DNA of 56,053 nt from an archaeon BMS3Abin17 (lineage in GTDB: Archaea; Nanobdellota; Nanobdellia; Pacearchaeales; GW2011-AR1). Numbering within the stretch: the stretch's first letter is position 1; the number at the start of each line of letters is the position of its first letter. The position numbers and the translations under genes are program-made. Positions 44,390-54,461 of this stretch are shown here, piece by piece. The notes beneath the pieces are model-generated. The model was not told where the DNA came from and searched no databases. It saw only the letters and a list, made by a program, of their open reading frames with translations. The stretch lies in contig BDTJ01000035.1 in NCBI GenBank assembly GCA_002897655.1, positions 1 through 56,053 of the forward strand. The letters are read 5' to 3'.

Positions 44390-45244
44390 ATGGTGAGTAT
44401 AAATATTAAATTCTCTAACAGGTTCTTATATACTTTCATAGCAGTGGTTGTAATTATGTTATTTGGCATGGGAGTTTATGCATATGGCGGAACTTATGGA
44501 AACTCTTCTATAATGGGGCACTCTGCAGACGAGATAGGAAATGGGACAATTGCAAACACCCTCACTGTATCTAATGGAAAAGTTGGTATTGGGACAACAA
44601 CTCCTGGCACTAATTTAGAGATATCCAGCACTGCTTCACCAGGAAACCTTTTGCGTTTAAGCAGGTCAAACCTTGCAAGAACAGCTGATATTGGAATTGA
44701 TGATTGGGGAAATTTATTATTGGATAATACAATAAAAATACAAAATGATGCTGTGGGTATTGGAATTAGTTGGTCTTCTCCTGGAGTGGGTAAGTTAGAG
44801 GTGGAAACTGATTCAAGTTATGGTGATTCTGTGGGGGTAAAGATTGACCATATAGGAACTTCCAGCGTTGGAACAACTTATGGCCTTACTTCTGAAGCAT
44901 CTGGCGCTTCTTTAAATAATGTAGCAGGATATTTTTCAGCTTCTGGAGGTACAAATAATTATGGTTTAATTGTGGAGAATGGAGATGTGGGTATCGGGAC
45001 GACGAGCCCACAGGCGAAGTTAGATGTTAATGGCAACATAAAACTTGCAATCTCAACAGAATCAATAGGATCTGTATATAAACAATACACCCCCAAAATA
45101 AAAGTTTATGATACTTGTGGCGACAATGAAGGCGAAATTAGAATAAAGATGGGCTTTAATGTTAATGCAGAACTTTGTTGGTGCGCAGGGGTAAATAGGC
45201 CAGATGGTCTGATACAAATCAGATGGAGCTGTCTGGACGAATAG
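44390..45244 (+). CDS. tail-fibre/adhesin-like paralogue
   Basis: listed from 44375; ATGGTGAGTATAAATATT at 44390 matches paralogue; GKVGIGTTTPGTNLEIS and DVGIGTTSPQAKLDVNG. Confidence 0.75.
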   Translation: MVSINIKFSNRFLYTFIAVVVIMLFGMGVYAYGGTYGNSSIMGHSADEIGNGTIANTLTVSNGKVGIGTTTPGTNLEISSTASPGNLLRLSRSNLARTADIGIDDWGNLLLDNTIKIQNDAVGIGISWSSPGVGKLEVETDSSYGDSVGVKIDHIGTSSVGTTYGLTSEASGASLNNVAGYFSASGGTNNYGLIVENGDVGIGTTSPQAKLDVNGNIKLAISTESIGSVYKQYTPKIKVYDTCGDNEGEIRIKMGFNVNAELCWCAGVNRPDGLIQIRWSCLDE

Positions 45245-45321
45245 CAGAACTATTTGTTATTTACAAAGCCAAAATAACAACTGTTTTCTTTTCATCTTTA
45301 GCCTGCAAGAAAAATTAGTTT

Positions 45322-46737
45322 TTAACCTTTCATGACTGCTATTGGCTTTAATCTTGCTACTTTTTTTCCAATGCCAACTTCATCTACAACTTTAATGACT
45401 TCGTCAATATCTTTGTAAGCTTCAGGAGCTTCTTCTGAAAGTCCCCTCATGCTTCCTGACTCAACTTCAATTCCTTTTTTTGACAGGTCTTTTTTTACTT
45501 CTTCACCTGTTCTTTGTTTTTTTGCACTTGTTCTGCTTTCAACTCTTCCTGCACCATGGCAGGTTGAACTAAATGAAATCTCTTCTGCTTTTTTTGTTCC
45601 AACCAAAACATAAGAAGCAGTCCCCATGCTTCCAGGTATAATAACAGGCTGCCCAACTTTTCTGTAAGCTTTTGGAATTTCTTCTCTTCCTTCTCCAAAA
45701 CTTCTTGTTGCGCCTTTCCTCATAATTAAAACTTGTTTTTCTTTTCCATCAATAGTGTGTTTTTCAAATTTAGCAATATTATGGCAGACATCATAAACAA
45801 CTTCTGCTTTTAATTTTGGGAAATAATGTTTTAAATCTTCTCTAATCCAGTGAGTTATTAACTGCTTGTTTGCAAATGCAAAATTAGCTGCACAGGCCAT
45901 TGCACTAAAATATTCTTTACCTAATTTGCTGTTAATTGGAGCATTAACTAATTCTCTGTCCTGCTCTGGCCACTTATATTCCATTTCCATTAATCTTATG
46001 TAATCTGAAGCAACCTGATGCCCTAATCCTCTTGAACCACAGTGAATCATGATTGTAATCTGCCCTTTTTCTAATCCAAATTCTCTTGCAATTTTTTCAT
46101 CATAAATCTCATCAACAACCTGGATTTCTAAAAAATGATTTCCTGCACCCAAACTTCCTAACTGCGGCAGCCCCCTTTTCTTTGCTCTTTCACTAACATT
46201 ATCAGGGTTTGCACCATTTAATTTTCCTTCTTCTTCTGTATGCAAATAATCTTCTTTAACTCCATAACCTTTTTTAACAGCCCACTGAGCCCCTTCTTTC
46301 AAAACTCCGTTTAATTCTTGCTTATTTAATATTAGTTTGTCTCCTCTTCCCACACCAGAAGGAATACTTCTGAATAAAGAATGAATTATTTCTTTTTTAT
46401 TTTTAATATCCTTAAGTGTTAAATTTGTTCTAAGCAATCGCACACTGCAGTTAATGTCATAACCAACTCCTCCAGGACTTATAACACCTTTTTCAATATC
46501 AAAAGCAGCAACCCCTCCTATTGGAAAGCCATATCCTTGATGAGCATCTGGCATCACCATGCTTGCTTTTAATATTCCAGGCATCATTGCAACATTCTTT
46601 ATCTGTTGCAAGGCTTTGTCTCCCTTAATATTTTTAATCATGTTTTCACTAACAAAAATCTTTGCAGGAACATTCATCTTTCCGCTCTTTGGCATTTCAT
46701 ATATATTATCTGATATTTTTTTAATTTCCATTCTCAA
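45322..46737 (-). CDS. rtcB: tRNA-splicing ligase RtcB
   Basis: GYGFPIGGVAAFD, GGVGYDINCSVRLLRTN, LGSLGAGNHFLEIQVVDEI, MIHCGSRGLGHQVA, STCHGAGRVESR. Confidence 0.96.
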   Translation of the reverse strand: MRMEIKKISDNIYEMPKSGKMNVPAKIFVSENMIKNIKGDKALQQIKNVAMMPGILKASMVMPDAHQGYGFPIGGVAAFDIEKGVISPGGVGYDINCSVRLLRTNLTLKDIKNKKEIIHSLFRSIPSGVGRGDKLILNKQELNGVLKEGAQWAVKKGYGVKEDYLHTEEEGKLNGANPDNVSERAKKRGLPQLGSLGAGNHFLEIQVVDEIYDEKIAREFGLEKGQITIMIHCGSRGLGHQVASDYIRLMEMEYKWPEQDRELVNAPINSKLGKEYFSAMACAANFAFANKQLITHWIREDLKHYFPKLKAEVVYDVCHNIAKFEKHTIDGKEKQVLIMRKGATRSFGEGREEIPKAYRKVGQPVIIPGSMGTASYVLVGTKKAEEISFSSTCHGAGRVESRTSAKKQRTGEEVKKDLSKKGIEVESGSMRGLSEEAPEAYKDIDEVIKVVDEVGIGKKVARLKPIAVMKG

Positions 46738-47204
46738 ACATCTAACACAACCTGGGTTGTGTATTTATTCTTTTCCCCAACAAAATCATTTGCTTTTTTT
46801 GATTTTGTGGCACCAAAATTTGCAGGCAAATTTTTAGTGTTTTTTACAAACATCTCATTGTAAGTTATTGCCTTGACATCATTTGAAAATTTATAATTAG
46901 ACGCTTTATCACCAACAACAATTGCTTTTAGCTTGAACTTGCTGATTTTTATGCTTTTTATCTTACTCGTGATAAAATCCTCTGCATCAAGAAGATACAG
47001 GAACTCTTCCAGGAAATTATACAATAGGTTTTCAAAATCCCTTCCGCTTATTTCAATCTTTTTTTCTTTTTTTGCCTTAATTTTTGCGTTGCACATTCTT
47101 TCTTTCAGGGCAAGTGCAGAATTCTCAAAAGCTTCTTCAATAGTTTTCCCAGATGCCTGAAACTTTACATCTGCAGTATGAGGTAAAAAAATGTATTTTT
47201 TCAT
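46734..47204 (-). CDS. archease
   Basis: MKKYIFLPHTADVKFQASGKTIEEAFENSALAL; listed from 47222. Confidence 0.93.
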   Translation of the reverse strand: MKKYIFLPHTADVKFQASGKTIEEAFENSALALKERMCNAKIKAKKEKKIEISGRDFENLLYNFLEEFLYLLDAEDFITSKIKSIKISKFKLKAIVVGDKASNYKFSNDVKAITYNEMFVKNTKNLPANFGATKSKKANDFVGEKNKYTTQVVLDV

Positions 47205-47206
47205 AT

Positions 47207-47644
47207 TTATCCTGTCCAGCAAAATAATTTTAATTTCTTAGGATTATATTCTGACATATTTGAGCTTATCATTATTGATTGTGCATAAACATCTTTTTCA
47301 ATTGTTTTGTCAAATATGCAAATATTGCTTATCTCGCAAACTTCTGCCTCACAGATTAAATAATTGGGTGTTTCTGATATTGTTTTGTTTTTTACATTTG
47401 CCAGGCCATTTGAATTAAAATCAGCCCATTTAAGAGGAAGAGAATTAGCGCCAAGAATCTCATTCCTAAGAGAGTTATTTAATTGTATAGTCTTCAAAAT
47501 GGAAATCTCCTGTTCATAAATTCCTGCAGAGTCATCTCTTTTTTCAACATATTCCCTATCAAGAGTAATTAATAATATTCCAATTATCAAAGAGACTGCA
47601 ACAAACACTTCAACTATCCTTATCCAGGCTTTTTTGTTTTTCAT
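47207..47644 (-). CDS. pilin-like / secreted membrane-anchored protein
   Basis: N-terminal IRIVEVFVAVSLIIGILLITL, in pilus operon. Confidence 0.6.
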   Translation of the reverse strand: MKNKKAWIRIVEVFVAVSLIIGILLITLDREYVEKRDDSAGIYEQEISILKTIQLNNSLRNEILGANSLPLKWADFNSNGLANVKNKTISETPNYLICEAEVCEISNICIFDKTIEKDVYAQSIMISSNMSEYNPKKLKLFCWTG

Positions 47645-47681
47645 TTTTATCTTTTTTTAAAGGAGAGATAGCAAGAATTCC

Positions 47682-48389
47682 TTACCATACCCTTATGTTT
47701 ATAATTCCCTTGTTTAAGTTTGCTTCACTATCAAGATATTGCACTGGCTTTTCTTTGGCATAAACACTTGTTGACACATTTTTCTCTCCTGTTTCTATTT
47801 TTGTTCCATTGGTATATTCAAAACTATAGCTGAAATAATTCCCACTGGGAAGATTCAAACTGCTTTCAAAATCAGCATAATTATCTATTAGGTTAACCAT
47901 CTTACTTCTGGAGACATATTTATCTGTTCTAACAGACCTGATTGTCGCATTATCACAAAGAGTATTCTCCATTATTGAATCACTAAATGTTTCATTAGAA
48001 TAATATATCTTGAAAAATACTTTACTTCTAACCGGCCAATAAATTCTAGTAAACTCTCCTGCAGAGCTAGAGTTCACGATAATATTGTTTTCATCTTTTA
48101 CTATATAATCCAATCCATCTAACCCCAATCTTGTTTTATTTATTTCCAGGCAATTAAACCCAACATGGCTTGAATTTGCAGAAACTATTACACTGGTCAG
48201 ATTTTCAGACACTCTCTTTAAAATCTCTCCTTCTATATAATTAAGAAGATATTGCTTGTCTTTTTGAACCACTATTGTTGGCTCAATAAGTGTATAAATG
48301 AAAATAAGAAAAGTTATGAACAATACAAATGATAATATTACCCCAACATGCGAACCTTTTTTATTATTTATTTTCATTTTATCCTCCAA
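47682..48389 (-). CDS. pilin-like membrane-anchored protein
   Basis: KKGSHVGVILSFVLFITFLIFIYTLI, in pilus operon. Confidence 0.6.
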   Translation of the reverse strand: MEDKMKINNKKGSHVGVILSFVLFITFLIFIYTLIEPTIVVQKDKQYLLNYIEGEILKRVSENLTSVIVSANSSHVGFNCLEINKTRLGLDGLDYIVKDENNIIVNSSSAGEFTRIYWPVRSKVFFKIYYSNETFSDSIMENTLCDNATIRSVRTDKYVSRSKMVNLIDNYADFESSLNLPSGNYFSYSFEYTNGTKIETGEKNVSTSVYAKEKPVQYLDSEANLNKGIINIRVW

Positions 48390-49221
48390 AAATTATATTT
48401 GCAACTGCAGATATTAAAAATGACGAAAACGTTAATGCAAAAGAGTGTTTAATTCCTGATTTTATGTTTCCTTCTGCAAGTTTTCCTATAGCTAAGCCAC
48501 TAAAAAATCCCTGAATAAGCAGCAGATACATAAATGAGCTGGATACTTCCTCCTGGCCTATTCCTACAACTCCTCCTGTATTTCCTATACCCCCCATCGA
48601 AGCTCCAACCTCTGCAACCCCTCCAACCATCGGGATTATTTTAAATTGCATGACTAATATAATAATCATGAATACAAAAAATATGATATATCCCTGAACA
48701 ACTAATGAGGATATAACTGCTTTTCTCTCTCTCTTTATCTTATCTGATATGCTTACTGCATCAGCAACAGACTCAAGTATCTTTCCAATATCCCCTCCCT
48801 CTTTTTCTGCCTGCCCAATCAATGTTAATGATCTTGAGATTGTCCTGTTGTTAACATCTTTTGAAAAGACCTGAAGGGCTATCCTTAGAGGAATTCCAAG
48901 AGAGATTTGATTAGATAATTTCTCAATATTCTCCTTTAATACCCCATATACCTCTGGCTTGATATTTATTATACTTTTGCTTATCGGAGTTCCTGTCTTT
49001 ACACTTTCAACCAGATTTCTTGAGAATTCCAGAAACATTTCTTCTTTTTCTGTCTCTCTTCTTGTATCATTGATTACAGACACTACAAATGGCGTTATGC
49101 CAATCAATATGCCGAGACCAAGAATTAAAAAGAAAAGCTTGTTTCCTCTTAAGAAAAAAGCAGTGACCAGCGCTAATAGAGATGCTGCAAATCCTATTTT
49201 GTGAGACCTTTCTATTCTCAT
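48379..49221 (-). CDS. type II secretion system F-domain (TadC/FlaJ-like) protein
   Basis: FSRNLVESVKTGTPISKSI...LSNQISLGIPLRIALQVFSKDV...GQAEKEGGDIGKILESVADAV. Confidence 0.85.
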   Translation of the reverse strand: MRIERSHKIGFAASLLALVTAFFLRGNKLFFLILGLGILIGITPFVVSVINDTRRETEKEEMFLEFSRNLVESVKTGTPISKSIINIKPEVYGVLKENIEKLSNQISLGIPLRIALQVFSKDVNNRTISRSLTLIGQAEKEGGDIGKILESVADAVSISDKIKRERKAVISSLVVQGYIIFFVFMIIILVMQFKIIPMVGGVAEVGASMGGIGNTGGVVGIGQEEVSSSFMYLLLIQGFFSGLAIGKLAEGNIKSGIKHSFALTFSSFLISAVANIIFGG

Positions 49222-49243
49222 TTTAAAAAATTATTCACCATTT

Positions 49244-50536
49244 TTATGCAGGAGGTTGTTTTAAATGAAGGAATGTAAGGAAGAGTACATTTACCATTGC
49301 CACACCTAACACCATAATCAATGTTATCATTGCACTGCTAATAGCCAAGCCTATTCCACTTATCTTCATCATCATCAATAATAACATTAATATCATAGGA
49401 GCAGCAATAACTACACTGATATAAACATCCATAAAGGTCTCAGCAGATTTTGTACGTTTTTCTTTCTCAATTCTATATTGAAATAATAAGCTTTCTGCTC
49501 TTTTGTTGAAGAATTCCGGAAGATTCCCTCCAGAAGTTATTGTTGTTGATAGCCCATCTAATAATTCCGCAAGCTTTTTGCTGGGGGTATTTGAAGATAC
49601 ATGTTTTAAGGCAGTTACTAAATCATATCCATATATATTAATCTCATTTATTAATTTTATAAATTCTGTCTCAATATTGGGGTACTCTTTTGTCAATAAG
49701 ATTATATTAAATATTTTGCTTGGGTCAATCATTGAACCTGCAATGGCAGACATATGTATTGTTGCAAAAGGCAGTTCATAATTAATCTTATTCCCTCTTG
49801 ATTTTTTTTCAATATTAGGATAATAATTCATGAAAAAGAATGTTCCTACAGGAATAGCAATAAATAACCAGGAGACTTTTAAGAACCTGCTTAAGATACT
49901 CCCCCCAACTCTTGTTATAAATGGGAAGTCAACCCCCACATTAAAGAATAAAAGAAATATTATTAAGAAAAAAGAGAAGACTATCGATAGCATTGTTGTA
50001 AGTAAAATTACAGAAATATAACTCGGGGGTATTAATTGCATATTTGCCTTTATCAAATCTTTTTTTAGATTTTTAAACATCTTTTTGCTGGCAAGGGATG
50101 CAGAAAAGTCAGAAAACATTCTATTTGATATCTTAATATATTTACTTGGCTTTCTTAATTTTTTTTTGGTTACTTTTTCCCTTTTTTTTTTCAGTCTTCT
50201 AAGAGTCTCCTTTTCAATATCTAGTAAGTTTAAACTCTCCATAGAAAACTTTGTGCGAATAAGTGGCTGAATTTTTAATTTCTCCTCTTTAACCTCTGCT
50301 GGGGATTCTGTAGAAAAAGGCCTTGCTATAACTAAGAATTCAAGGTTTCTTACGATATCTTTGCTTATCTTTTTTATATTGGATTTTAAATAAGCTATTT
50401 GTGAGGCAATTAAGTTTGCTTCTTCAACATTGTCCACTCTTTTTAAATCCTTTAAAAGGTAAATCATTTCTCTGACTATCTTCTTTTCATCAGAGGCTCT
50501 CTCTCTCAGGTTTTTAATGGAATTTTCGCCGGTCAT
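49244..50536 (-). CDS. type II secretion system F-domain (TadB/FlaJ-like) protein
   Basis: YELPFATIHMSAIAGSMIDPSKIF...LAELLDGLSTTITSGGNLPEFFNKRAESLLFQYRIEKEK. Confidence 0.85.
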   Translation of the reverse strand: MTGENSIKNLRERASDEKKIVREMIYLLKDLKRVDNVEEANLIASQIAYLKSNIKKISKDIVRNLEFLVIARPFSTESPAEVKEEKLKIQPLIRTKFSMESLNLLDIEKETLRRLKKKREKVTKKKLRKPSKYIKISNRMFSDFSASLASKKMFKNLKKDLIKANMQLIPPSYISVILLTTMLSIVFSFFLIIFLLFFNVGVDFPFITRVGGSILSRFLKVSWLFIAIPVGTFFFMNYYPNIEKKSRGNKINYELPFATIHMSAIAGSMIDPSKIFNIILLTKEYPNIETEFIKLINEINIYGYDLVTALKHVSSNTPSKKLAELLDGLSTTITSGGNLPEFFNKRAESLLFQYRIEKEKRTKSAETFMDVYISVVIAAPMILMLLLMMMKISGIGLAISSAMITLIMVLGVAMVNVLFLTFLHLKQPPA

Positions 50537-50718
50537 TTTATCATACTATCAATTTTTCTTTGTATTTGAAGGATAAACTTTTTTGTATTATTGAATTTTT
50601 CATAATCCTCTTCCTCGTAGAAATCCTCTAACTTCAGCGCAGATTCTTCAAGAGAATTAACAAGTTGGCTTAGCAATTCAATTTCCCCAACAACATAATT
50701 CTTTCCCTCTTTGTTCAT
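50533..50718 (-). CDS. small coiled-coil protein in pilus operon
   Basis: 61 aa, overlaps start of downstream TadB-like gene. Confidence 0.6.
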   Translation of the reverse strand: MNKEGKNYVVGEIELLSQLVNSLEESALKLEDFYEEEDYEKFNNTKKFILQIQRKIDSMIK

Positions 50719-50781
50719 CTATAGAAATAGGGATTTATCTTATTAAACGTTTTGTTTTATACCGAAAAAAACAGGAGTTTT

Positions 50782-53700
50782 TCATTTATCCTCAACATTA
50801 AATTTTCTAAGGATTGCTTCTGGATTTTTGTAATACTGGCTCACTATATCCTGTATCTCATCAAATCCAAATATTTTCATCCTGAATAAATTATAGATTA
50901 GCTGAACCCGTCTTCTAAATTCTATCTCTAATTCTTCAGAATTGAGCCCATATCTCATCCTTATCTTTTCAAATATTTTGCTATTTTTCTTAAAATAAAA
51001 CTGGTCTTCTGCAGCATTCCACACAAAAGGAGTATTTGTTATTGCAACTCCATCAGGATTTACATTGACTATCTCAACTATTTCCCTTAGTTTTCTTGTT
51101 TCCTGTTTATTGACAATAGCATGAGTCATGATGCACACACAATCAAGGACATTTAGAAGAGTAGGGGAAAGATTAATCGGAGGGGTCTCTAATCTTTTTA
51201 TAACAGTGTCAACAGAATCTGCATGTATTGTGCTTATGGAGGAATGTCCTGAAGCCATTCCCTGAAACAATACAGATGCTTCTTTACCCCTGACTTCACC
51301 AACAATAACATAGTCTGGATTTTGCCTAAAAGAACTTTTTAATAAAGTAAATAAATCCACTTCCCCCAATCCTCCAAGGCCTGTTGCGCTTCTGACAACA
51401 CTTGGAAGCCAGTTCTCTCTTGGAAGGTTCAGCTCCCGGGTATTATGGACAAAAAAATTATTACATAGAAACTTCTCATATTTTGGGATGCTTAAATCAA
51501 ATACTTCTGTCTTCCCAGAGCTAATTTTTCTTATTTTTTTTACCATATCCCATAAAATATCGTTATGTGATAAATCATTAAATTCAGAGCCTGCTGGAGC
51601 AATCCTTTGCAGGTAATTTCTTCCCATATTCTGCAATCCTTTCAAATACCCATATTGTAATCTTATTCGGGATAATCTGTTTAATTCATGAATTTTATTA
51701 ATGCTTAGAGGAATTACATCAGATTTTGCGTGGTGCGCCTTTTTATTTAACAAATTCATTTTTGAATTCTTTCTCTCCTGTAAAAACCCTATTTCCTTGA
51801 ATTTCTCTATGTTTTCAGAGCTGGAAATAGACATATTAATGCACTTGTCTTTTCTGTCAAAATCATTTATCCTTGAGATTATATCCAGCCTTAAAAATAA
51901 TGTCTGCAAATCTTCAAGAAGAGAATAACTTTGCGAAGCACAGGAAATTTCATGCTTTTTAACTGTTCCGTCAGCGCTAAAATATCCCCTGATAAATTGC
52001 TTAATTTGTTCATTAGATAAATTGCATATAAAATCAGGAATTTTTTTAGTCTTAGAATAACCTTTGAATTTAAGAGTATTTTTCATAAATTTGTAAAAAA
52101 CTGTACTGTGTATTCTTATTGAGGTTTCTTTATCATTCATAACTGAAAAATTCAGTTTTAATCTGCCGGCTATTTTCTTTATTATTTCTCTGCATTCAAT
52201 ATCCTGATTTGAAGCAATAACTACATTTTTATTTCTGCTATCATAACTGCCATCTCCTAGCCATAATCCGCAAAACTCTAAAAACTCTTTATTAATCTTA
52301 AAAATTACTGGTATGGATGAAGTGTTTTTACTTTTTATTTTCAGATTTCTCAATTCCTCGTATGAAAAATCAATATTTAGATTTGCAAAATCTTTAATTT
52401 TTATGATATTTTTTTTCTTCCACCACCTGTATTTTTCTTTTCTGATATTAAAATCTTTTAAGGAATGCTTTTCAAATATCTTTTTTACAGGGTCTCCCTG
52501 CAAAAAATCTTCTTCAAAAACAGAAAGATTGTCCATCAAATTTATTTCTTTTATTTCTTTTCCTTTGATTGGGAGGCTTCTTGGGACAGCAATAAAAGAT
52601 TCTCTTTCTCTTAATTCTGTCGGTTTTATTTCAACTAATGAGTTATCTTCTCCCAATGAGAAGAGGGAATGATCCTGGGTTACTTTGATTTTTCTTCCTG
52701 TTGAAGTTGTAATCTCATATATATCTTTCTCTGAATGATGTTTAATGTAATCCGAAGGTCTGACCCATTTTATCTTCCCATTTTTATCCAGGCTCATTAC
52801 TTCAGCATCTATTTTGTCATCTACAAATTCTTTGATTGTTATATTTTTTATCTCTCCATCTTTATTAATTATTATTCTTGAATCTCCTGTAACACTGTCT
52901 TCAATACTAACAACTCTTGCTTCAGGAGGTATGAAAAATCCTATAGCATTTAACAAAGTCGTTTTACCTGAAGAGGTTCCGCCTGTAATTAAGATATTCA
53001 TTTTATATTCCACTAATAACCAGAGATATGCAAGCATTTCCGGGCTCAAAGTATTAAATCCGATTAATTGAGGGGGGGTCCATGGAGTTTTTGTAAATTT
53101 TCTTATTGTAAATGTCGGTCCTTTACTTGTAATATCTTTAGTATATGTTGCGTTTACTCTGCTTCCATCAGGCAAGCTCCCGTCTAAAATAGGATTGGAA
53201 TAAGATATATATTTCCCGCATCTTTGAGCCAGCTTTTCAACAAAACTTTCTAGTTCGTCATTTTTTTTAAACTCTAAATTTGATTTAATATTCCTATAAA
53301 TTCTGTGGACAATATAAACTGGAGTATTAACCCCATTACACTCAATATCTTCTACAAAGAAATCTCTTAAGAAGGGTTCTGTTTCATTAAATCCTATAAA
53401 ATCCCTGCATAAATAATAATATATTTTTTTGTAAGTTTCATAAGAGATGTTTATCCCAAGTTCTATTGTAAGAAGTTTTAATCTTTTGTCAATATATTCC
53501 AGTAATTTGTCCTGATTTTTTTCTATAACAACATCAAAATTAATCATATCCCTCATTGCATTAACTATTTCTTCTTTGTATTTTTTCTCTTCTTTGTCAA
53601 GGAGGGGTTCTTCTATTTCGTATGCCAATTCAAATATTTTTGGGTTCCAATAAATATGCACATATGCAAAAGGGGCTATCAAACAATACCTTACATCAAC

Positions 53701-53805
53701 TTTTGTTTTATCTTTTACTCTCTTTAAAGGAGGTATTCTTGGAGAAAAATCTATGTGAATTCTAGGATAATCCTGTATTTCCATCTGTTCCATTTTAAAT
53801 CTCAA
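50782..53805 (-). CDS. type II/IV secretion (Tad/archaellum-type) ATPase, intein-containing
   Basis: ITGGTSSGKTTLLNAIGFFIPPEARVVSIED|...|TRELNLPRENWLPSVVRS; IVGEVRGKEASVLFQGMASGHSSISTIHA. Confidence 0.95.
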   Translation of the reverse strand: MRFKMEQMEIQDYPRIHIDFSPRIPPLKRVKDKTKVDVRYCLIAPFAYVHIYWNPKIFELAYEIEEPLLDKEEKKYKEEIVNAMRDMINFDVVIEKNQDKLLEYIDKRLKLLTIELGINISYETYKKIYYYLCRDFIGFNETEPFLRDFFVEDIECNGVNTPVYIVHRIYRNIKSNLEFKKNDELESFVEKLAQRCGKYISYSNPILDGSLPDGSRVNATYTKDITSKGPTFTIRKFTKTPWTPPQLIGFNTLSPEMLAYLWLLVEYKMNILITGGTSSGKTTLLNAIGFFIPPEARVVSIEDSVTGDSRIIINKDGEIKNITIKEFVDDKIDAEVMSLDKNGKIKWVRPSDYIKHHSEKDIYEITTSTGRKIKVTQDHSLFSLGEDNSLVEIKPTELRERESFIAVPRSLPIKGKEIKEINLMDNLSVFEEDFLQGDPVKKIFEKHSLKDFNIRKEKYRWWKKKNIIKIKDFANLNIDFSYEELRNLKIKSKNTSSIPVIFKINKEFLEFCGLWLGDGSYDSRNKNVVIASNQDIECREIIKKIAGRLKLNFSVMNDKETSIRIHSTVFYKFMKNTLKFKGYSKTKKIPDFICNLSNEQIKQFIRGYFSADGTVKKHEISCASQSYSLLEDLQTLFLRLDIISRINDFDRKDKCINMSISSSENIEKFKEIGFLQERKNSKMNLLNKKAHHAKSDVIPLSINKIHELNRLSRIRLQYGYLKGLQNMGRNYLQRIAPAGSEFNDLSHNDILWDMVKKIRKISSGKTEVFDLSIPKYEKFLCNNFFVHNTRELNLPRENWLPSVVRSATGLGGLGEVDLFTLLKSSFRQNPDYVIVGEVRGKEASVLFQGMASGHSSISTIHADSVDTVIKRLETPPINLSPTLLNVLDCVCIMTHAIVNKQETRKLREIVEIVNVNPDGVAITNTPFVWNAAEDQFYFKKNSKIFEKIRMRYGLNSEELEIEFRRRVQLIYNLFRMKIFGFDEIQDIVSQYYKNPEAILRKFNVEDK
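51442..52896 (-). other. LAGLIDADG-type intein (485 aa) in the secretion ATPase
   Basis: Starts Ser (SVTGDSRIIINKDGE), TQDHSLF block B, LWLGDGSYD and GYFSADGTVKK LAGLIDADG motifs, ends NNFFVHN followed by Thr+1. Confidence 0.95.
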
Positions 53806-54358
53806 AGTCTATTATTGTTTTATTTTGATTTTTACCATTATGGGTGATATATAGCTTATATTGAGAGGGGGATTTGGTTATTGTTTTTAGTTCATCTTCT
53901 CCTTTGTAAGTTATGTCATACATTCCGCTATAATTCCTGGTCAGGGTAACCCTGTTGAATTCACCTTTCTTCTCTGTGTATAATATTAAATCTCCATATT
54001 GAATGAATTCTCCTGGTTGGCTGTATTCACTTTTACTATCCATCTCAAAATAAATCATATCTGAAACACCATCAATATTTAAAACACCTTTTTTAATTTC
54101 CAAATCAATTAATCTTTTGTTTCCAGCACCCCCCTGATCAAGAGATAAAATAATTGAATCAATTCCTTCTAGCACTTTTATTGATTGCTCAATTATTGCA
54201 TTGTCCTGTATCTCTTCTATCTTGGGTTTTGCAAAAGTAAGGACTAAACCAATCATCACAAGAGCTATTAAAGTATAAATTAATGTTTCAATCCATATTT
54301 GGCCCCTCTTTCTAAAAGTTTTTCCTCTTTTTTTCATTTTTAAATTTTTGAACCCCAA
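53795..54358 (-). CDS. pilin-like protein
   Basis: KRGQIWIETLIYTLIALVMIGLVLTFAKPKIEEIQDN. Confidence 0.75.
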   Translation of the reverse strand: MGFKNLKMKKRGKTFRKRGQIWIETLIYTLIALVMIGLVLTFAKPKIEEIQDNAIIEQSIKVLEGIDSIILSLDQGGAGNKRLIDLEIKKGVLNIDGVSDMIYFEMDSKSEYSQPGEFIQYGDLILYTEKKGEFNRVTLTRNYSGMYDITYKGEDELKTITKSPSQYKLYITHNGKNQNKTIIDFEI

Positions 54359-54461
54359 AATTAAGACTGTGCTTGCGCACAGAACACACTAATAATGTTG
54401 TAGGTTTTCATAAGATGTTAAATATGGATTGATTTAAATAATTAATGTTTAGCTAAAGAAA

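Noticed and set aside
43522-45244. Integrated provirus tail module
   Set aside because: Tail-fibre-like repeats only; no terminase, portal, capsid or integrase in the window, and the proteins have N-terminal membrane anchors.
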